From CAZOEL01 sp964578835 (GTDB lineage Bacteria > Desulfobacterota > Syntrophobacteria > Syntrophobacterales > Syntrophobacteraceae), in the NCBI GenBank assembly GCA_964578835.1, contig CAZOEL010000026.1, forward strand, positions 1 through 64,000: DNA of 64,000 nt. The letters run 5' to 3'. The position numbers and the translations under genes were made by a program. Below the pieces are notes generated by a model. The model was not told where the DNA came from. It ran no database searches and saw only the letters and a program-made list of their open reading frames with translations. Numbering within the stretch: the first letter of the stretch is position 1; each line of letters opens with the position of its first letter. Shown piece after piece: positions 34,489 through 42,412 of this stretch.

Positions 34489-35724
34489 TCAGAGCTTCCT
34501 CAGTATCTCGGCAGGCTTCATGGCGGTCGTCCTTCTGCCCATGAGCCAGCTTGCCAAGGCGCCCGCCATGAGCGAAAGCCCTAGAGACAGAGAGGCAAGG
34601 CGAAAGGATACACTAATCGGTAGCCTGACGGATTGAACCGCGGCCTCCCCATCCCTGGCGAATGCCGGCAGCGGGTTGAGCTCCCAGGGGGTGATGGTTG
34701 TGATCTGAAGAAGCCCCAGCAGATAGGAGATGAGGTATCCCACGAGCACCCCGAGTACGCCGCCAAGGAGAGCCTGGAGCAATACCTCTCCCATGAGCTG
34801 CCTTTGCACGTCCCTTTCCGTCCAGCCAACGGCTTTTAGAATGCCGATCTCGCGGGAGCGTTCAACAAGGTTTGCAAGCATCGTTTTGATGATAAGAAAG
34901 ACCGCTCCTCCAAGGGCAACGAGAGAGGCCAAAAGAGAGAACTGATCGGAGATTTTGGAGATCCCGCCCATGAGCTCGACCATCGAATCGGAGCTCGCTG
35001 CCGAGGCCCCGGGAACTGCCCGGGGAATCTGCTCCTTTACCTGGCTTAGAAGCGAGGGGCTCTTGAGGCGAAGGTAGACGACGTTTACGGCCCCGGGTTC
35101 GCCAGCGAGCAGGGCCTGCGCATCGGCAAGGGAAAGATAGATGTTGGCCGAAGCTGTCTGCGAGCCTTCCTTGATTTCAATCAGCCCGACCACGGTAAAG
35201 GAGCGATCTGCAATCGAGATGGAATCGCCTGGCTGAATTTGGCGAAATTTGGCAAAGTGCTTCTCAAGGACAGCTTCTCCGGGATTTTTGGGGAAAATGC
35301 CCTTTACAAGCCATTCCTTTACTTTCACCGCGCCGAGGTCGGAGTGCTCCAAATCGACCCCCATGATGGTCTTGAAGCCGCCCTTGTCAAAATCCCAGAG
35401 AAGCAGCGATGAGGCCATGGCATCGACTCCCTCCATGGCTCCAAGTTTTTCCACCTCAGCGGGGGAAAGCGACTGGTTGGAGAAAGGAAGGCGTACGCCC
35501 CGCATGGATGCCGGAGGCTGGCCTTCGGCGCTGCGCTTTTCGGCCCGCTGCGCGATGAGGTCTGCGCCGATACTCTTGAATGGCTCGCTTACCGCCTTCT
35601 GGTAAGCAGCGGAAATTGCATTGATGGATACGAAAAGAGCGATCCCGATCCCGATTCCAAGGACGTTTACAAGGGTCCTGTGATGATGATGGCGCAGTTC
35701 CTTCAATATATAGGCATAGTTCAT
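34489..35724 (-). CDS. FtsX-type ABC permease
   Basis: This 411-aa permease has FtsX/MacB architecture: an N-terminal helix (TLVNVLGIGIGIALFVSINA), a large periplasmic domain (SLSPAEVEKLGAMEGVDAM), then three C-terminal helices (VERSREIGILKAVGWTERDVQRQLMGEVLL). The ATG at 35724 begins MNYAYILKELRHHHH, 7 nt after the upstream stop and preceded by GAGG. The frame is open further upstream but overlaps the neighbour. It belongs with the ATPase at 36145-36822 and the permease at 36815-38065. Confidence 0.87.
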   Translation of the reverse strand: MNYAYILKELRHHHHRTLVNVLGIGIGIALFVSINAISAAYQKAVSEPFKSIGADLIAQRAEKRSAEGQPPASMRGVRLPFSNQSLSPAEVEKLGAMEGVDAMASSLLLWDFDKGGFKTIMGVDLEHSDLGAVKVKEWLVKGIFPKNPGEAVLEKHFAKFRQIQPGDSISIADRSFTVVGLIEIKEGSQTASANIYLSLADAQALLAGEPGAVNVVYLRLKSPSLLSQVKEQIPRAVPGASAASSDSMVELMGGISKISDQFSLLASLVALGGAVFLIIKTMLANLVERSREIGILKAVGWTERDVQRQLMGEVLLQALLGGVLGVLVGYLISYLLGLLQITTITPWELNPLPAFARDGEAAVQSVRLPISVSFRLASLSLGLSLMAGALASWLMGRRTTAMKPAEILRKL

Positions 35725-35731
35725 GGCGGCC

Positions 35732-36148
35732 TCATTCCTTGGCAATGATCTGATCGATTGCTTTTTGAAGGTCTGAAACGGTCCATTTGCCCTGGAAGAA
35801 AAGAGGACCGGCTCCGGTCGGAAAGCCCGAGAACGTGACCTCCTCACCGTTCAGTGTGGCGCCGTCTTTTCCATTCAACCAAATCTTGAGGGGAACATGC
35901 TGGCTGATGCCTTTCTTCTTCATGAAGACCGCTCCCTCATCACTCTCAAAGTCATGCCAGGAGACATCGACCCTTGCGCCGTAGCGGGAGAAGAGCTCAC
36001 GCATATCCTTTAGAGTTGGCTGCAGGGGGCCGTGATCCATGTAGAGCACATCGATTTGGAGCGGTTTGGCGGCAGGCGCCATCGAGACGACGCCACTCAG
36101 GGAAAAAACCATCGCAACAACAACACAGCAGAATAGCAACCGTTTCAT
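35732..36148 (-). CDS. Exported thioredoxin-fold-like protein
   Basis: This 138-aa protein has a signal peptide (LLFCCVVVAMVFSLSGVVSM). The mature part (LQIDVLYMDHGPLQPTLKDM, LFSRYGARVDVSWHDFES, ISQHVPLKIWLNGK, KWTVSDLQKAIDQII) has the beta-alpha-beta layout of a thioredoxin-like fold but no CxxC pair, so redox catalysis is unlikely. It sits between ATPase (4-nt ATGA overlap) and permease genes, suggesting an accessory role for that exporter. Function unknown. Confidence 0.65.
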   Translation of the reverse strand: MKRLLFCCVVVAMVFSLSGVVSMAPAAKPLQIDVLYMDHGPLQPTLKDMRELFSRYGARVDVSWHDFESDEGAVFMKKKGISQHVPLKIWLNGKDGATLNGEEVTFSGFPTGAGPLFFQGKWTVSDLQKAIDQIIAKE

Positions 36149-36822
36149 GCAACCACCTCCCCGTCCAGCATTCGGATGACGCGCTCGGCAGAGCGCGCGG
36201 TTTCAAGTTCATGAGTGACCATGAGGACCGCCATCCCGTTTTCCTTATGGAGTTTGTTCAAAATGTCCATAATGGCGGCGCCGGTAGCGGTATCGAGATT
36301 CCCGGTGGGCTCGTCCGCAAAGACGATCTTGGGGTGGTTGATGAGAGCCCTGGCGATGGCGACCCGCTGCTTCTCGCCCCCAGAGAGAGCCGAGGGCAGA
36401 TGGTTCAGCCGGTGGCCCATCTCCATCTGCTCGAGGAGCTGTGTTGACCGGGCTCTTCGCTCCTCACCCGCCATCTTTACGGGAAAAAGGGGCAGAGCGA
36501 CATTCTCCCAGGCCGAAAGAGTCGGGATGAGGTGGAAGGATTGGAAGATGAAGCCGACATTCTCGCGCCTGAAGAGCGCCAGCTCATTTTCCGAGGCGCT
36601 GGTGATCTTCTTTCCGCAAAGATGCACCTCACCCGTTGCAGGTTTTTCGAGGCCCGAAAGAAGTGATAGAAGGGTCGTCTTGCCGCTTCCGGACTTTCCG
36701 ACCAGGCAGACGAACTCCCCTGCCTTCACGCTAAGGGATACCCCGCGCACCACCTCAAGGGAGCCGTACTTCATGCCCAGATCCGAACACTTTAGTATCG
36801 CCGAGTTGTTAGAGCTATTCAT
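36145..36822 (-). CDS. LolD/MacB-type ABC transporter ATPase
   Basis: This 225-aa ATPase has Walker A (GKSGSGKTT), Q-loop (FIFQSFHLI), signature (LSGGEKQRVAIARAL), Walker B (IVFADEPTGNLD) and H-loop (MVTHELETARSA). It overlaps the preceding permease gene by 8 nt and the following thioredoxin-like gene by 4 nt. It probably powers a heterodimer of the FtsX permeases at 36815-38065 and 34489-35724, a second MacB-like system in the same series. Confidence 0.92.
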   Translation of the reverse strand: MNSSNNSAILKCSDLGMKYGSLEVVRGVSLSVKAGEFVCLVGKSGSGKTTLLSLLSGLEKPATGEVHLCGKKITSASENELALFRRENVGFIFQSFHLIPTLSAWENVALPLFPVKMAGEERRARSTQLLEQMEMGHRLNHLPSALSGGEKQRVAIARALINHPKIVFADEPTGNLDTATGAAIMDILNKLHKENGMAVLMVTHELETARSAERVIRMLDGEVVA

Positions 36823-38065
36823 GCCTTAAGACCTCCGAAGGTTTGATTTTAGAAATATGCCTTCCCAGGAGCCCTCCCGTCATCGCTCCGATGGAAACGG
36901 AAAGGAGGACCGCAAAGGCCGCGAGGCTCCAGGGCACATGCACGGGAAGCCTCAGGGTTTTAAAGATCGGGTCCCCTCCTCCGGGCAGAAAGTGCGGAGT
37001 GGGGCTCATCTCCCAGGGGATAGGGATGCTCACCGTCATGAAGCTCAAGAAGAAAGCGATCAAGGCTGCAACGACAAGCCCAAGGAACCCGGCGATGAGG
37101 CACTGGGCGATAGATTCCGCCATGAGCTGGGCTGCCACATTGCGGTTGGTCCAGCCCACGGCCTTCAAGACTCCGATCTCTCTTGCCCGCTCGGCCACAT
37201 TTCCAGCCATGGTCTTGAAGGCGATGAGAACCGCAACGATCACGGCAATGAGAGAGGCTGTGAAGGTGAACTTTTCAGAGAGGGCGAAAAGGCTTCCAAG
37301 GAGCTTCAGGAAAGAATCGGGAGTGGCGACGGTCGATTTCTTGCCAAGGATCGATCTCGTAGCGCCCGCCACCTCGCTAATCCACTCCTGTTCCACTTTC
37401 AGGAAAAGAAGGTTTACGTCCTCAGAGCTAAACGGCGAAACGGTCTGAAGCTGGGGCGAGACAGTCGCTATTGACTGGGCCTCTTTGAGAGGCAGGTACA
37501 CGTTGGCCACGGCGATCTTGGCGGCGCGCGAGGCGTCGATAAATCCCACGACCGGGTACGATCTTCCGGCAACGCTTATGGTTTCCCCGATCTTGATTCC
37601 AAACTGGCGCGCATAAGCAACCTCTAAGAGCGCCTCGGGTTTTTCAGAATCGAAGAACCGGCCCTCACTCACTGCTGTGGAGAGTATTCCAGGTCCAACG
37701 GGGTTTTTGCTCTCGATTCCAAGCACGATCCAGGCGTGATCAGGATCGAAAACCCACAGGAGAACGGCCTCGCCCATTCCCATCACGCCTGAAACCCGAC
37801 TGATTTTCTGGATCTCATCCCTTGTGATGGTCCCCGCCGAGCAGGGAAATACTGCCCCGGAGAGCTCCTGGGGAACCTCCGCAGAGCGTTGGACCGTGAT
37901 ATCGGCGCCGATCTCCTTCAAGGGCGCTCGAGCCGCCTGGCGGTACGCCAGGGAGAGGGAGTTGAGGACGATCAGGACCGTGATTCCTATCGAGAGGCCA
38001 AGGATCGAAGTGAGAGTTCTTCGCTTCTGGTGGTAGAGCTCTTTTCCGATGTAGCGTAGATCCAT
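36815..38065 (-). CDS. FtsX-type ABC permease
   Basis: This 416-aa FtsX/MacB permease has the N-terminal helix TLTSILGLSIGITVLIVLNS, a periplasmic region with GTITRDEIQKISRVSGVMGM, and C-terminal helices around ERAREIGVLKAVGWTNRNVA. The ATG at 38065 (MDLRYIGKELYHQKRR) overlaps the anti-sigma stop as TAATG, which decides the start although the frame is open 246 nt further upstream. Translational coupling to the anti-sigma gene ties this exporter to the ECF regulon. Confidence 0.88.
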   Translation of the reverse strand: MDLRYIGKELYHQKRRTLTSILGLSIGITVLIVLNSLSLAYRQAARAPLKEIGADITVQRSAEVPQELSGAVFPCSAGTITRDEIQKISRVSGVMGMGEAVLLWVFDPDHAWIVLGIESKNPVGPGILSTAVSEGRFFDSEKPEALLEVAYARQFGIKIGETISVAGRSYPVVGFIDASRAAKIAVANVYLPLKEAQSIATVSPQLQTVSPFSSEDVNLLFLKVEQEWISEVAGATRSILGKKSTVATPDSFLKLLGSLFALSEKFTFTASLIAVIVAVLIAFKTMAGNVAERAREIGVLKAVGWTNRNVAAQLMAESIAQCLIAGFLGLVVAALIAFFLSFMTVSIPIPWEMSPTPHFLPGGGDPIFKTLRLPVHVPWSLAAFAVLLSVSIGAMTGGLLGRHISKIKPSEVLRHE

Positions 38066-38571
38066 TACGGGGTCTCCATTGAGTTGGATGCCAGGGAGAG
38101 GTAGGCCGAGCCCAGGGATGCAGGCGGAGTGGGGCTGAACCACTCGAACCCATCCAGGTTCTGCGACTCGGCAACGGATGCCTGGGGATTTGCGGAAAGG
38201 GAAATCTCCTTGCTCATGGACATTCCTAGATAACAGGCCAGGAGCACCATGGCGCAGGCGGCAAGCCGCATAGGGACCGAAAGCTCGAAAATCCACTGAA
38301 GCGGCTGCCAATCCTTGGGAAAGAAGGATCTTCTTTGCCTGGGAAGAGGAGCCATTCTTCTCGCCTCCGCCATGACTCGAACGGAAAACCCCTCCGGCAG
38401 CGGGGGAGCACTGAGGCTGTCGAGGATGTTTTCAACCGCCCTGATACGCTCGAACTGGCTGCGACAAGAAGGGCAGGCGTCGAGATGCTCATCCATCTCG
38501 CTCATGAGTCCAGCCGATACTTCGCCATCTACGTAAGCCTGTAAACGGGAAAGGACCTTTTTGCAGTTCAT
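38065..38571 (-). CDS. Zinc-finger anti-sigma factor
   Basis: This 168-aa protein has an N-terminal ZAS domain: CKKVLSRLQAYVDGEV followed by HLDACPSC (H-x3-C-x2-C), as in RsrA/RseA-like anti-sigmas. One membrane segment follows (LAACAMVLLACYLGMSM) and a short periplasmic tail. It should hold the ECF sigma encoded just upstream inactive until a redox or envelope signal arrives. The ATG at 38571 is chosen because GGAG lies 6 nt before it; an ATG two codons earlier touches the SD. Confidence 0.87.
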   Translation of the reverse strand: MNCKKVLSRLQAYVDGEVSAGLMSEMDEHLDACPSCRSQFERIRAVENILDSLSAPPLPEGFSVRVMAEARRMAPLPRQRRSFFPKDWQPLQWIFELSVPMRLAACAMVLLACYLGMSMSKEISLSANPQASVAESQNLDGFEWFSPTPPASLGSAYLSLASNSMETP

Positions 38572-38640
38572 GATCATCTCCTTTCAAAATGTATAAACGA
38601 ACGAGACGGTAAAAACCCCCGGTCAAAAATCAACTTTTTT

Positions 38641-39213
38641 TCATTTCTTTAAGAGATGGGCCAGGAGAGCGGAAAGAGAAGCGCCGGCGCGGCCGATGAG
38701 TCCTTCAACCGCCTTGGGGGTAACATCGAGGATCCGGGCAATCTCAGAGTAACTCAAGCCTTCAAAATGCTTGAGGATGATGGCGGCCTTCTGGTTGGGA
38801 GGGAGGGTGTCGAGCGCTGCGAGAACCCCGGTTCTGCGCTCCTTATCGATCAGGATTTCCACAGGGTCAGGCGATTGGTCGGGGATGTCCGGAATGTCGC
38901 TGATATTGGCGGGATGTTTTTTGCGGGAGCGGTCAATACAAAGGCGGGTCAGGGTGCGGTAAAAATAAGTGCGGAATAATCCTTTCTCCCGATAGCGCGG
39001 AGCAGCCTCCAAAATCTTGAGAAAAGCCTCCTGGGCGATGTCCTCGGCTTCCATCGGCTCGCCAACAAACCGGTATGCCGTCTTCCAGGCAAGGCCTTGA
39101 TAGCGAAGAACAAGCTCGCTGAACGCCTCAAGGTCTCCACCGGCGGTGGCTTGCATGAGCTCTGCATCGGTCGCCTCCCTCACGGCTTGTCTTCCCAGGG
39201 CCTTTTTAGCCAA
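38641..39213 (-). CDS. ECF-family RNA polymerase sigma factor
   Basis: This protein of up to 190 aa has sigma region 2 (FSELVLRYQGLAWKTAYRF, MEAEDIAQEAFLKILEAAP) and region 4 (LDTLPPNQKAAIILKHFEGL, SYSEIARILDVTPKAVEGL). It is first in the series of efflux and ABC genes and is followed by its zinc anti-sigma factor. The start codon is uncertain: TTG at 39213 has no SD, whereas GTG at 39183 has GGGAAGA upstream. It probably activates its own series of genes (inference). Confidence 0.9.
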   Translation of the reverse strand: MAKKALGRQAVREATDAELMQATAGGDLEAFSELVLRYQGLAWKTAYRFVGEPMEAEDIAQEAFLKILEAAPRYREKGLFRTYFYRTLTRLCIDRSRKKHPANISDIPDIPDQSPDPVEILIDKERRTGVLAALDTLPPNQKAAIILKHFEGLSYSEIARILDVTPKAVEGLIGRAGASLSALLAHLLKK

Positions 39214-39349
39214 GAAAGAATTCTGAGATTGACGAAGCTACAAAAGTATAAACCGGTGAATATTACTGCCGGCGTCGCCTTGCTCATTAACTTCCTTATC
39301 TGATTATATTTCCGATTTCACCCATTCACCGCTATTTCTTTTCGCCTCC

Positions 39350-39463
39350 TCAAGGATGCTCTGCAACCTCCCCGTAGCTCTCCTTGATCTGTTCATGGGC
39401 GCGCTCCTCGGGTATTCCTCTGAGTTTTTTGGCTGTTCGCGGCACTTGCACATCTTTCTTCAT
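39350..39463 (-). CDS. Possible 37-aa small protein
   Basis: This short frame starts at ATG 39463 with a weak AAAAGAG before it and encodes MKKDVQVPRTAKKLRG then PEERAHEQIKESYGEVAEHP, ending in TGA. It is charged, without membrane segment or cysteine. It may be a genuine small gene or chance. It is the only coding candidate in the 327 nt upstream of the sigma gene. Confidence 0.3.
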   Translation of the reverse strand: MKKDVQVPRTAKKLRGIPEERAHEQIKESYGEVAEHP

Positions 39464-39540
39464 CTCTTTTCTACAACAGAAGGCCTCTCATCATCCTAAT
39501 GGGTAATTCCTGCATTTGAAAGGGCAGAAATCTCTTCAAG

Positions 39541-39788
39541 ATGAATCGGATCGAACACATCACCGGCGCGACCATCTATGTCGATGGGGGAATGCGGCTG
39601 TATTCGGCGGGCGTAGCTAACGATTGGGGGAGCAATGGTAGCGCCGCCTCCCACGGCGGCGCGAGCCAGAACAAATGCGGAATTTTCGTAGCCTCTCGCC
39701 GCCGTGGGAGGCGGCGCTACCATTCAAACGGGATTGTCCCCCAACCAGGAACTGCGGCTGTATTCGGCCTTTCAATCGGGAGGATAGC
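39541..39788 (+). pseudogene. 3' remnant of a short-chain dehydrogenase gene, interrupted
   Basis: In one plus-strand frame the sequence at 39541-39608 reads MNRIEHITGATIYVDGGMRL and then YSA, the typical C-terminal end of glucose-1-dehydrogenase-like SDR proteins (ITGxTxxxDGGMxLY). Upstream the frame is closed by a stop, so the body of the gene is gone. At 39753-39788 a second copy of the RLYSA coding sequence continues as FQSGG and a stop. The 16-bp direct copies (39593-39608 and 39753-39768) bracket an inverted-repeat element. Confidence 0.6.
39609..39752. repeat. Inverted-repeat element (MITE-like) inside the SDR remnant
   Basis: A perfect 27-bp inverted repeat (39635-39661 and 39697-39723; core GGTAGCGCCGCCTCCCACGG) surrounds a 35-nt loop. 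The pairing continues imperfectly outward (TTGGGGGA ... TCCCCCAA). The whole 144-bp piece is flanked by 16-bp direct repeats that look like duplicated target sequence. It encodes nothing. Confidence 0.65.
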
Positions 39789-39922
39789 CGGTCGAGGCAA
39801 TCGAACGAGAAAAAGGTTTGGTTTGAGTATCGCCTCGCGACTAGTGACTGAACAAGGCGACGGGCAGCCCGATGAACCTGAGGAAAGACAGCCTTCCGCG
39901 CAAGACAAATCCAGTCACAATT

Positions 39923-40348
39923 CTATTCAGGCTCAACAACGAGGGTAAGTCCTCTCACCTCCACAATTCTAACCTTTCGGCCTGCTTCTACAGGAGCCGC
40001 TTCGGATTTGGCCTCCGCTCGCCAACGCTCTCCATGAACGCGCACATAGCCGGCGGGTGAAAGCCTCTCTATTACGACGGCCCTCTCGCCAACCATTCCA
40101 TAGACGACCCTTGAAGGGCTCTGATCGTATGCCCGCCAGACGAAGGGAAATAAAACAATGTCCTTTGCAATCCATAGAAGAATGAGAGCCGCCGCCGTCC
40201 ATGAGGCTAGATCCAGCCAGTAATCCGCTAGGAGCACGATCATTGTGGTGAGGATCCATCCCGGAATCTGAAAAAGCAAGTACCTCAAGACAACGCGAAT
40301 TGACCAGCTTTCTTTTCCCAGCCTTCTTCCGTTTCCCATCGGACCCAT
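39923..40348 (-). CDS. NfeD-like membrane protein
   Basis: This 141-aa protein has two adjacent hydrophobic helices (YLLFQIPGWILTTMIVLLA and TAAALILLWIAKDIVLFPFV) and a C-terminal OB-fold (VGERAVVIERLSPAGYVRVH, GERWRAEAKSEAAPVEAGRK, VRIVEVRGLTLVVEP). This is the short NfeD type, usually partnered with stomatin/SPFH proteins in membrane quality control. No SPFH gene is adjacent. The ATG at 40348 or the one three codons later could be the start. Confidence 0.85.
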   Translation of the reverse strand: MGPMGNGRRLGKESWSIRVVLRYLLFQIPGWILTTMIVLLADYWLDLASWTAAALILLWIAKDIVLFPFVWRAYDQSPSRVVYGMVGERAVVIERLSPAGYVRVHGERWRAEAKSEAAPVEAGRKVRIVEVRGLTLVVEPE

Positions 40349-40450
40349 TCCTCGGATGGCGATCTCCCTTCAAGATACTGATTGGAGGAGAGTAAGCCAT
40401 TAAGTTTGCAAAATAATCACCTAAATTTTGGCGGTCGGGAGCTCACGACG

Positions 40451-40584
40451 CTGTCTCAAGAGACAGGATTGTATCATAGCTCGACCTGGAACACTCTCAC
40501 ATAGGTGTAGTGTGGCGCTACGAGTCGATGAATCAGCCTCCAGTTCTTCAGCACATCTGGCAGGTGTATCATGAACTGTCTCAA
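40451..40584 (+). promoter_or_regulatory. Candidate enhancer sites upstream of a sigma-54 promoter
   Basis: A perfect palindrome CTGTCTCAAGAGACAG lies at 40451-40466. A repeat of its half (CTGTCTCAA) lies at 40576-40584. Both are within about 220 bp upstream of the sigma-54 promoter at 40667. Binding of an NtrC-type activator is inferred; the sites differ from the TTCAACA repeats of the hdr promoter, so another activator would be involved. Confidence 0.4.
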
Positions 40585-40666
40585 CTAAGTTGCCCACCGA
40601 TTAGCACTACTAATTTAATAATCTGAAAACACAGCAATTTACACCCTTCAAAATTATAGCAAAGCG

Positions 40667-40682
40667 TGGCATGGACGTTGCC
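40667..40682 (+). promoter_or_regulatory. Sigma-54 promoter
   Basis: TGGCATG-GACG-TTGCC matches the sigma-54 consensus TGGCAYR-N4-TTGCW at all but the last base, with exact spacing. The expected start is near 40693, about 120 nt before the zinc-ribbon gene at 40816. Confidence 0.75.
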
Positions 40683-40815
40683 TATAGATATGGTTAAGAG
40701 CTTCGGAGGAGAAGAGGATCTTAAATAAATAGGTTCATTGGGAAGTGGCGGAGTGAAGAAGCGAGTAGCCCTGCATGGACAGGGCGAACAAGAAGACAGA
40801 TCAGCGGAGGGATGT

Positions 40816-41142
40816 ATGAGGATTGATATTCAAAAGAATTTCGTAGAGTTGATTCCTGAAAACCTGCATGAAACCGCCAACCTGGAGGGATTATGGCGGC
40901 TAATGGTCGATTGCGTGCGGTTCAACAAGAAGCTTGTTCCCATGGGTGAATACACCCCGGAGAAGAATAGCGGCGCCCGCTTCGCAATTGAGGGCCTTAC
41001 AGGCAAGGAAGAAGCCTACGCAGCCGTCTATGTGGACCGGGAATGCCGATGCTACTGTCAGACTTGCAACAAGTACGTGGACCTCAAGAACGGTGATCGG
41101 GTCCCTCCATGCTGCGGAAAGCTCATGGAGATCATGGATTAG
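40816..41142 (+). CDS. Small zinc-ribbon-like protein
   Basis: This 108-aa protein has a mixed N-terminal domain (IDIQKNFVELIPENLHETA, LWRLMVDCVRFNKKLVPMGE) and a C-terminal cysteine cluster, CRCYCQTCNKYVDL followed by PPCCGKLMEIM, which looks like a rubredoxin- or zinc-ribbon-type metal site. SD GGAGG lies 5 nt before the ATG at 40816; the frame extends upstream without good starts. The sigma-54 promoter upstream makes it a conditionally expressed gene. I do not recognise the family. Confidence 0.7.
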   Translation: MRIDIQKNFVELIPENLHETANLEGLWRLMVDCVRFNKKLVPMGEYTPEKNSGARFAIEGLTGKEEAYAAVYVDRECRCYCQTCNKYVDLKNGDRVPPCCGKLMEIMD

Positions 41143-41393
41143 CTGAAGCTGTGGGGAATTTGAATTCATTATTCAAGTGATGTTGGATGCTTGATGCTGG
41201 ATGCCGGATAGGAATATGGGGGGCTCTTGGCGCTGTAGGGCTTTTATCCGGCATCCACCATCCCCCCATCATGGCGACTCTCGCAAAAGGCGGGTGTAAG
41301 AGCCTAATTGCGCGTCATGTGGGATCGCCTCGAATATGTAGGTAGGCTGTCGATTCTCATGGAAAAAACCGGATGTTCCGGAGTATCTTAAAT
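41143..41393. repeat. Hairpin repeat in intergenic spacer
   Basis: The spacer holds GATGCTGGATGC-type short repeats and a perfect 12-bp inverted repeat, GGATGCCGGATA (41199-41210) with TATCCGGCATCC (41245-41256). It could end transcription of the zinc-ribbon gene, but no U-tract follows. Confidence 0.5.
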
Positions 41394-41624
41394 ATGCAGG
41401 AATTTGATCTGAAGACATTGGCTCAATTCGACGGAACGCAGGGAAAGCCAGTATACATAGTCTTTAAGGGCAAAGTCTTCGACGTTAGCAATAGCAGGCT
41501 ATGGAAAGGCGGCATGCATCAGAAAAGGCATCACGCCGGCGAGGATCTCACAGATGACCTTGAGCAGGCGCCTCACGGTGAAGAGGTCTTCAAGAGATAC
41601 CCTCAGGTGGGAACTTTAAAATGA
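41394..41624 (+). CDS. Cytochrome b5-like heme-binding domain protein
   Basis: This 76-aa single-domain protein resembles predicted heme/steroid-binding proteins of the cytochrome b5 fold (FDLKTLAQFDGTQGKPVYIV, FKGKVFDVSNSRLWKGGMHQ, KRHHAGEDLTDDL). The histidines in GGMHQKRHHAG are likely heme ligands. ATG 41394 with GGAG upstream is preferred to an ATG 21 nt earlier. Small cytosolic proteins of this type are common in strict anaerobes; the partner is unknown. Confidence 0.82.
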   Translation: MQEFDLKTLAQFDGTQGKPVYIVFKGKVFDVSNSRLWKGGMHQKRHHAGEDLTDDLEQAPHGEEVFKRYPQVGTLK

Positions 41625-41641
41625 CCTTCAGGAGCTAGAGC

Positions 41642-41860
41642 ATGTCCAAAGAGAGAGTCCTTGTTTTCGAACCGTACCCGTTCGAAGTGGGAGACAAAAT
41701 CCATATTGAGAGTGGACATCGGCGAGGCGATTGGCTGGTAATCGGGACCGACGAGAAAAAGGTTAGGCTTCGCTGTCCCGTAAGTCTCAGGGAACTTGAG
41801 TGGGACAAATTCTGCTATTTTGTGGAGCGAAGGGAAAACGAGGAATGGCCCCGCCATTGA
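41642..41860 (+). CDS. Small protein of unknown function
   Basis: This 72-aa protein starts 17 nt after the b5-like gene with SD AGGAG. The sequence (VLVFEPYPFEVGDKIHIESG, RRGDWLVIGTDEKKVRLRCP, ELEWDKFCYFVERREN) suggests a small beta-barrel fold. No cysteine motif or membrane segment. Probably co-transcribed with the b5-like gene. I do not recognise the family. Confidence 0.6.
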   Translation: MSKERVLVFEPYPFEVGDKIHIESGHRRGDWLVIGTDEKKVRLRCPVSLRELEWDKFCYFVERRENEEWPRH

Positions 41861-41986
41861 GGGGGATCAGCCCGATTGGACATCACCGGCGCTTCCCCGT
41901 TGTAAAGCGTAGTTGTCGGAATCGAATGTCCCTACGCCCCGACCCGTCGCTCTCAGCTTTTTGGGCAAGAGATTTTGTCGACAGCT

Positions 41987-42337
41987 TTAAAAGGTTATGA
42001 TTTCAAATCCTTCATCTCTGTAGCGGGCCATGCTCGGGTGGCCGTGCATATCGTCCAACAGAGGCAATCCCTGGGATTTCGCAGCATCAGCCGTTCCCAT
42101 TTTGGTCGCACAGGCTCGACATGCGCCCGCAACAAGCCCGAGGGCTCTCGTTTTCTCGTAAAGCCGCATCAGTGGGTTGTCCTCTCGGACCAGATCGGGT
42201 ATCAGCTTAGTCGCTGCGCCCTCCAGGACAATCTGCGCTTCGTAGCCCTTCTCACGCATGTCCAAGGCATTCAGAAGAACATGAATAAAACACATGGCGT
42301 CGCCATTGAAGGCGAACAATGCGACTTTCTTACCCAT
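41987..42337 (-). CDS. DsrE-like small cytoplasmic protein
   Basis: This 116-aa protein has the DsrE/TusD-like fold pattern: KKVALFAFNGDAMCFIHVLL, EAQIVLEGAATKLIPDL, TRALGLVAGACRACATKMG, then LLDDMHGHPSMARY. The cysteines in VAGACRACATK occupy the position where DsrE-family proteins carry sulfur-binding cysteines. It may handle persulfide or act as a cluster accessory. SD AAGGAGGGG. Last gene of the NifX/MinD/Mrp cluster. Confidence 0.8.
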   Translation of the reverse strand: MGKKVALFAFNGDAMCFIHVLLNALDMREKGYEAQIVLEGAATKLIPDLVREDNPLMRLYEKTRALGLVAGACRACATKMGTADAAKSQGLPLLDDMHGHPSMARYRDEGFEIITF

Positions 42338-42412
42338 TTCTTCTCCCCTCCTTTTCTGTCGCTAAAGGCTGAGATGTGATCTTGACCTCAGGTTGCCGCT
42401 TCTCTTGCTGCG

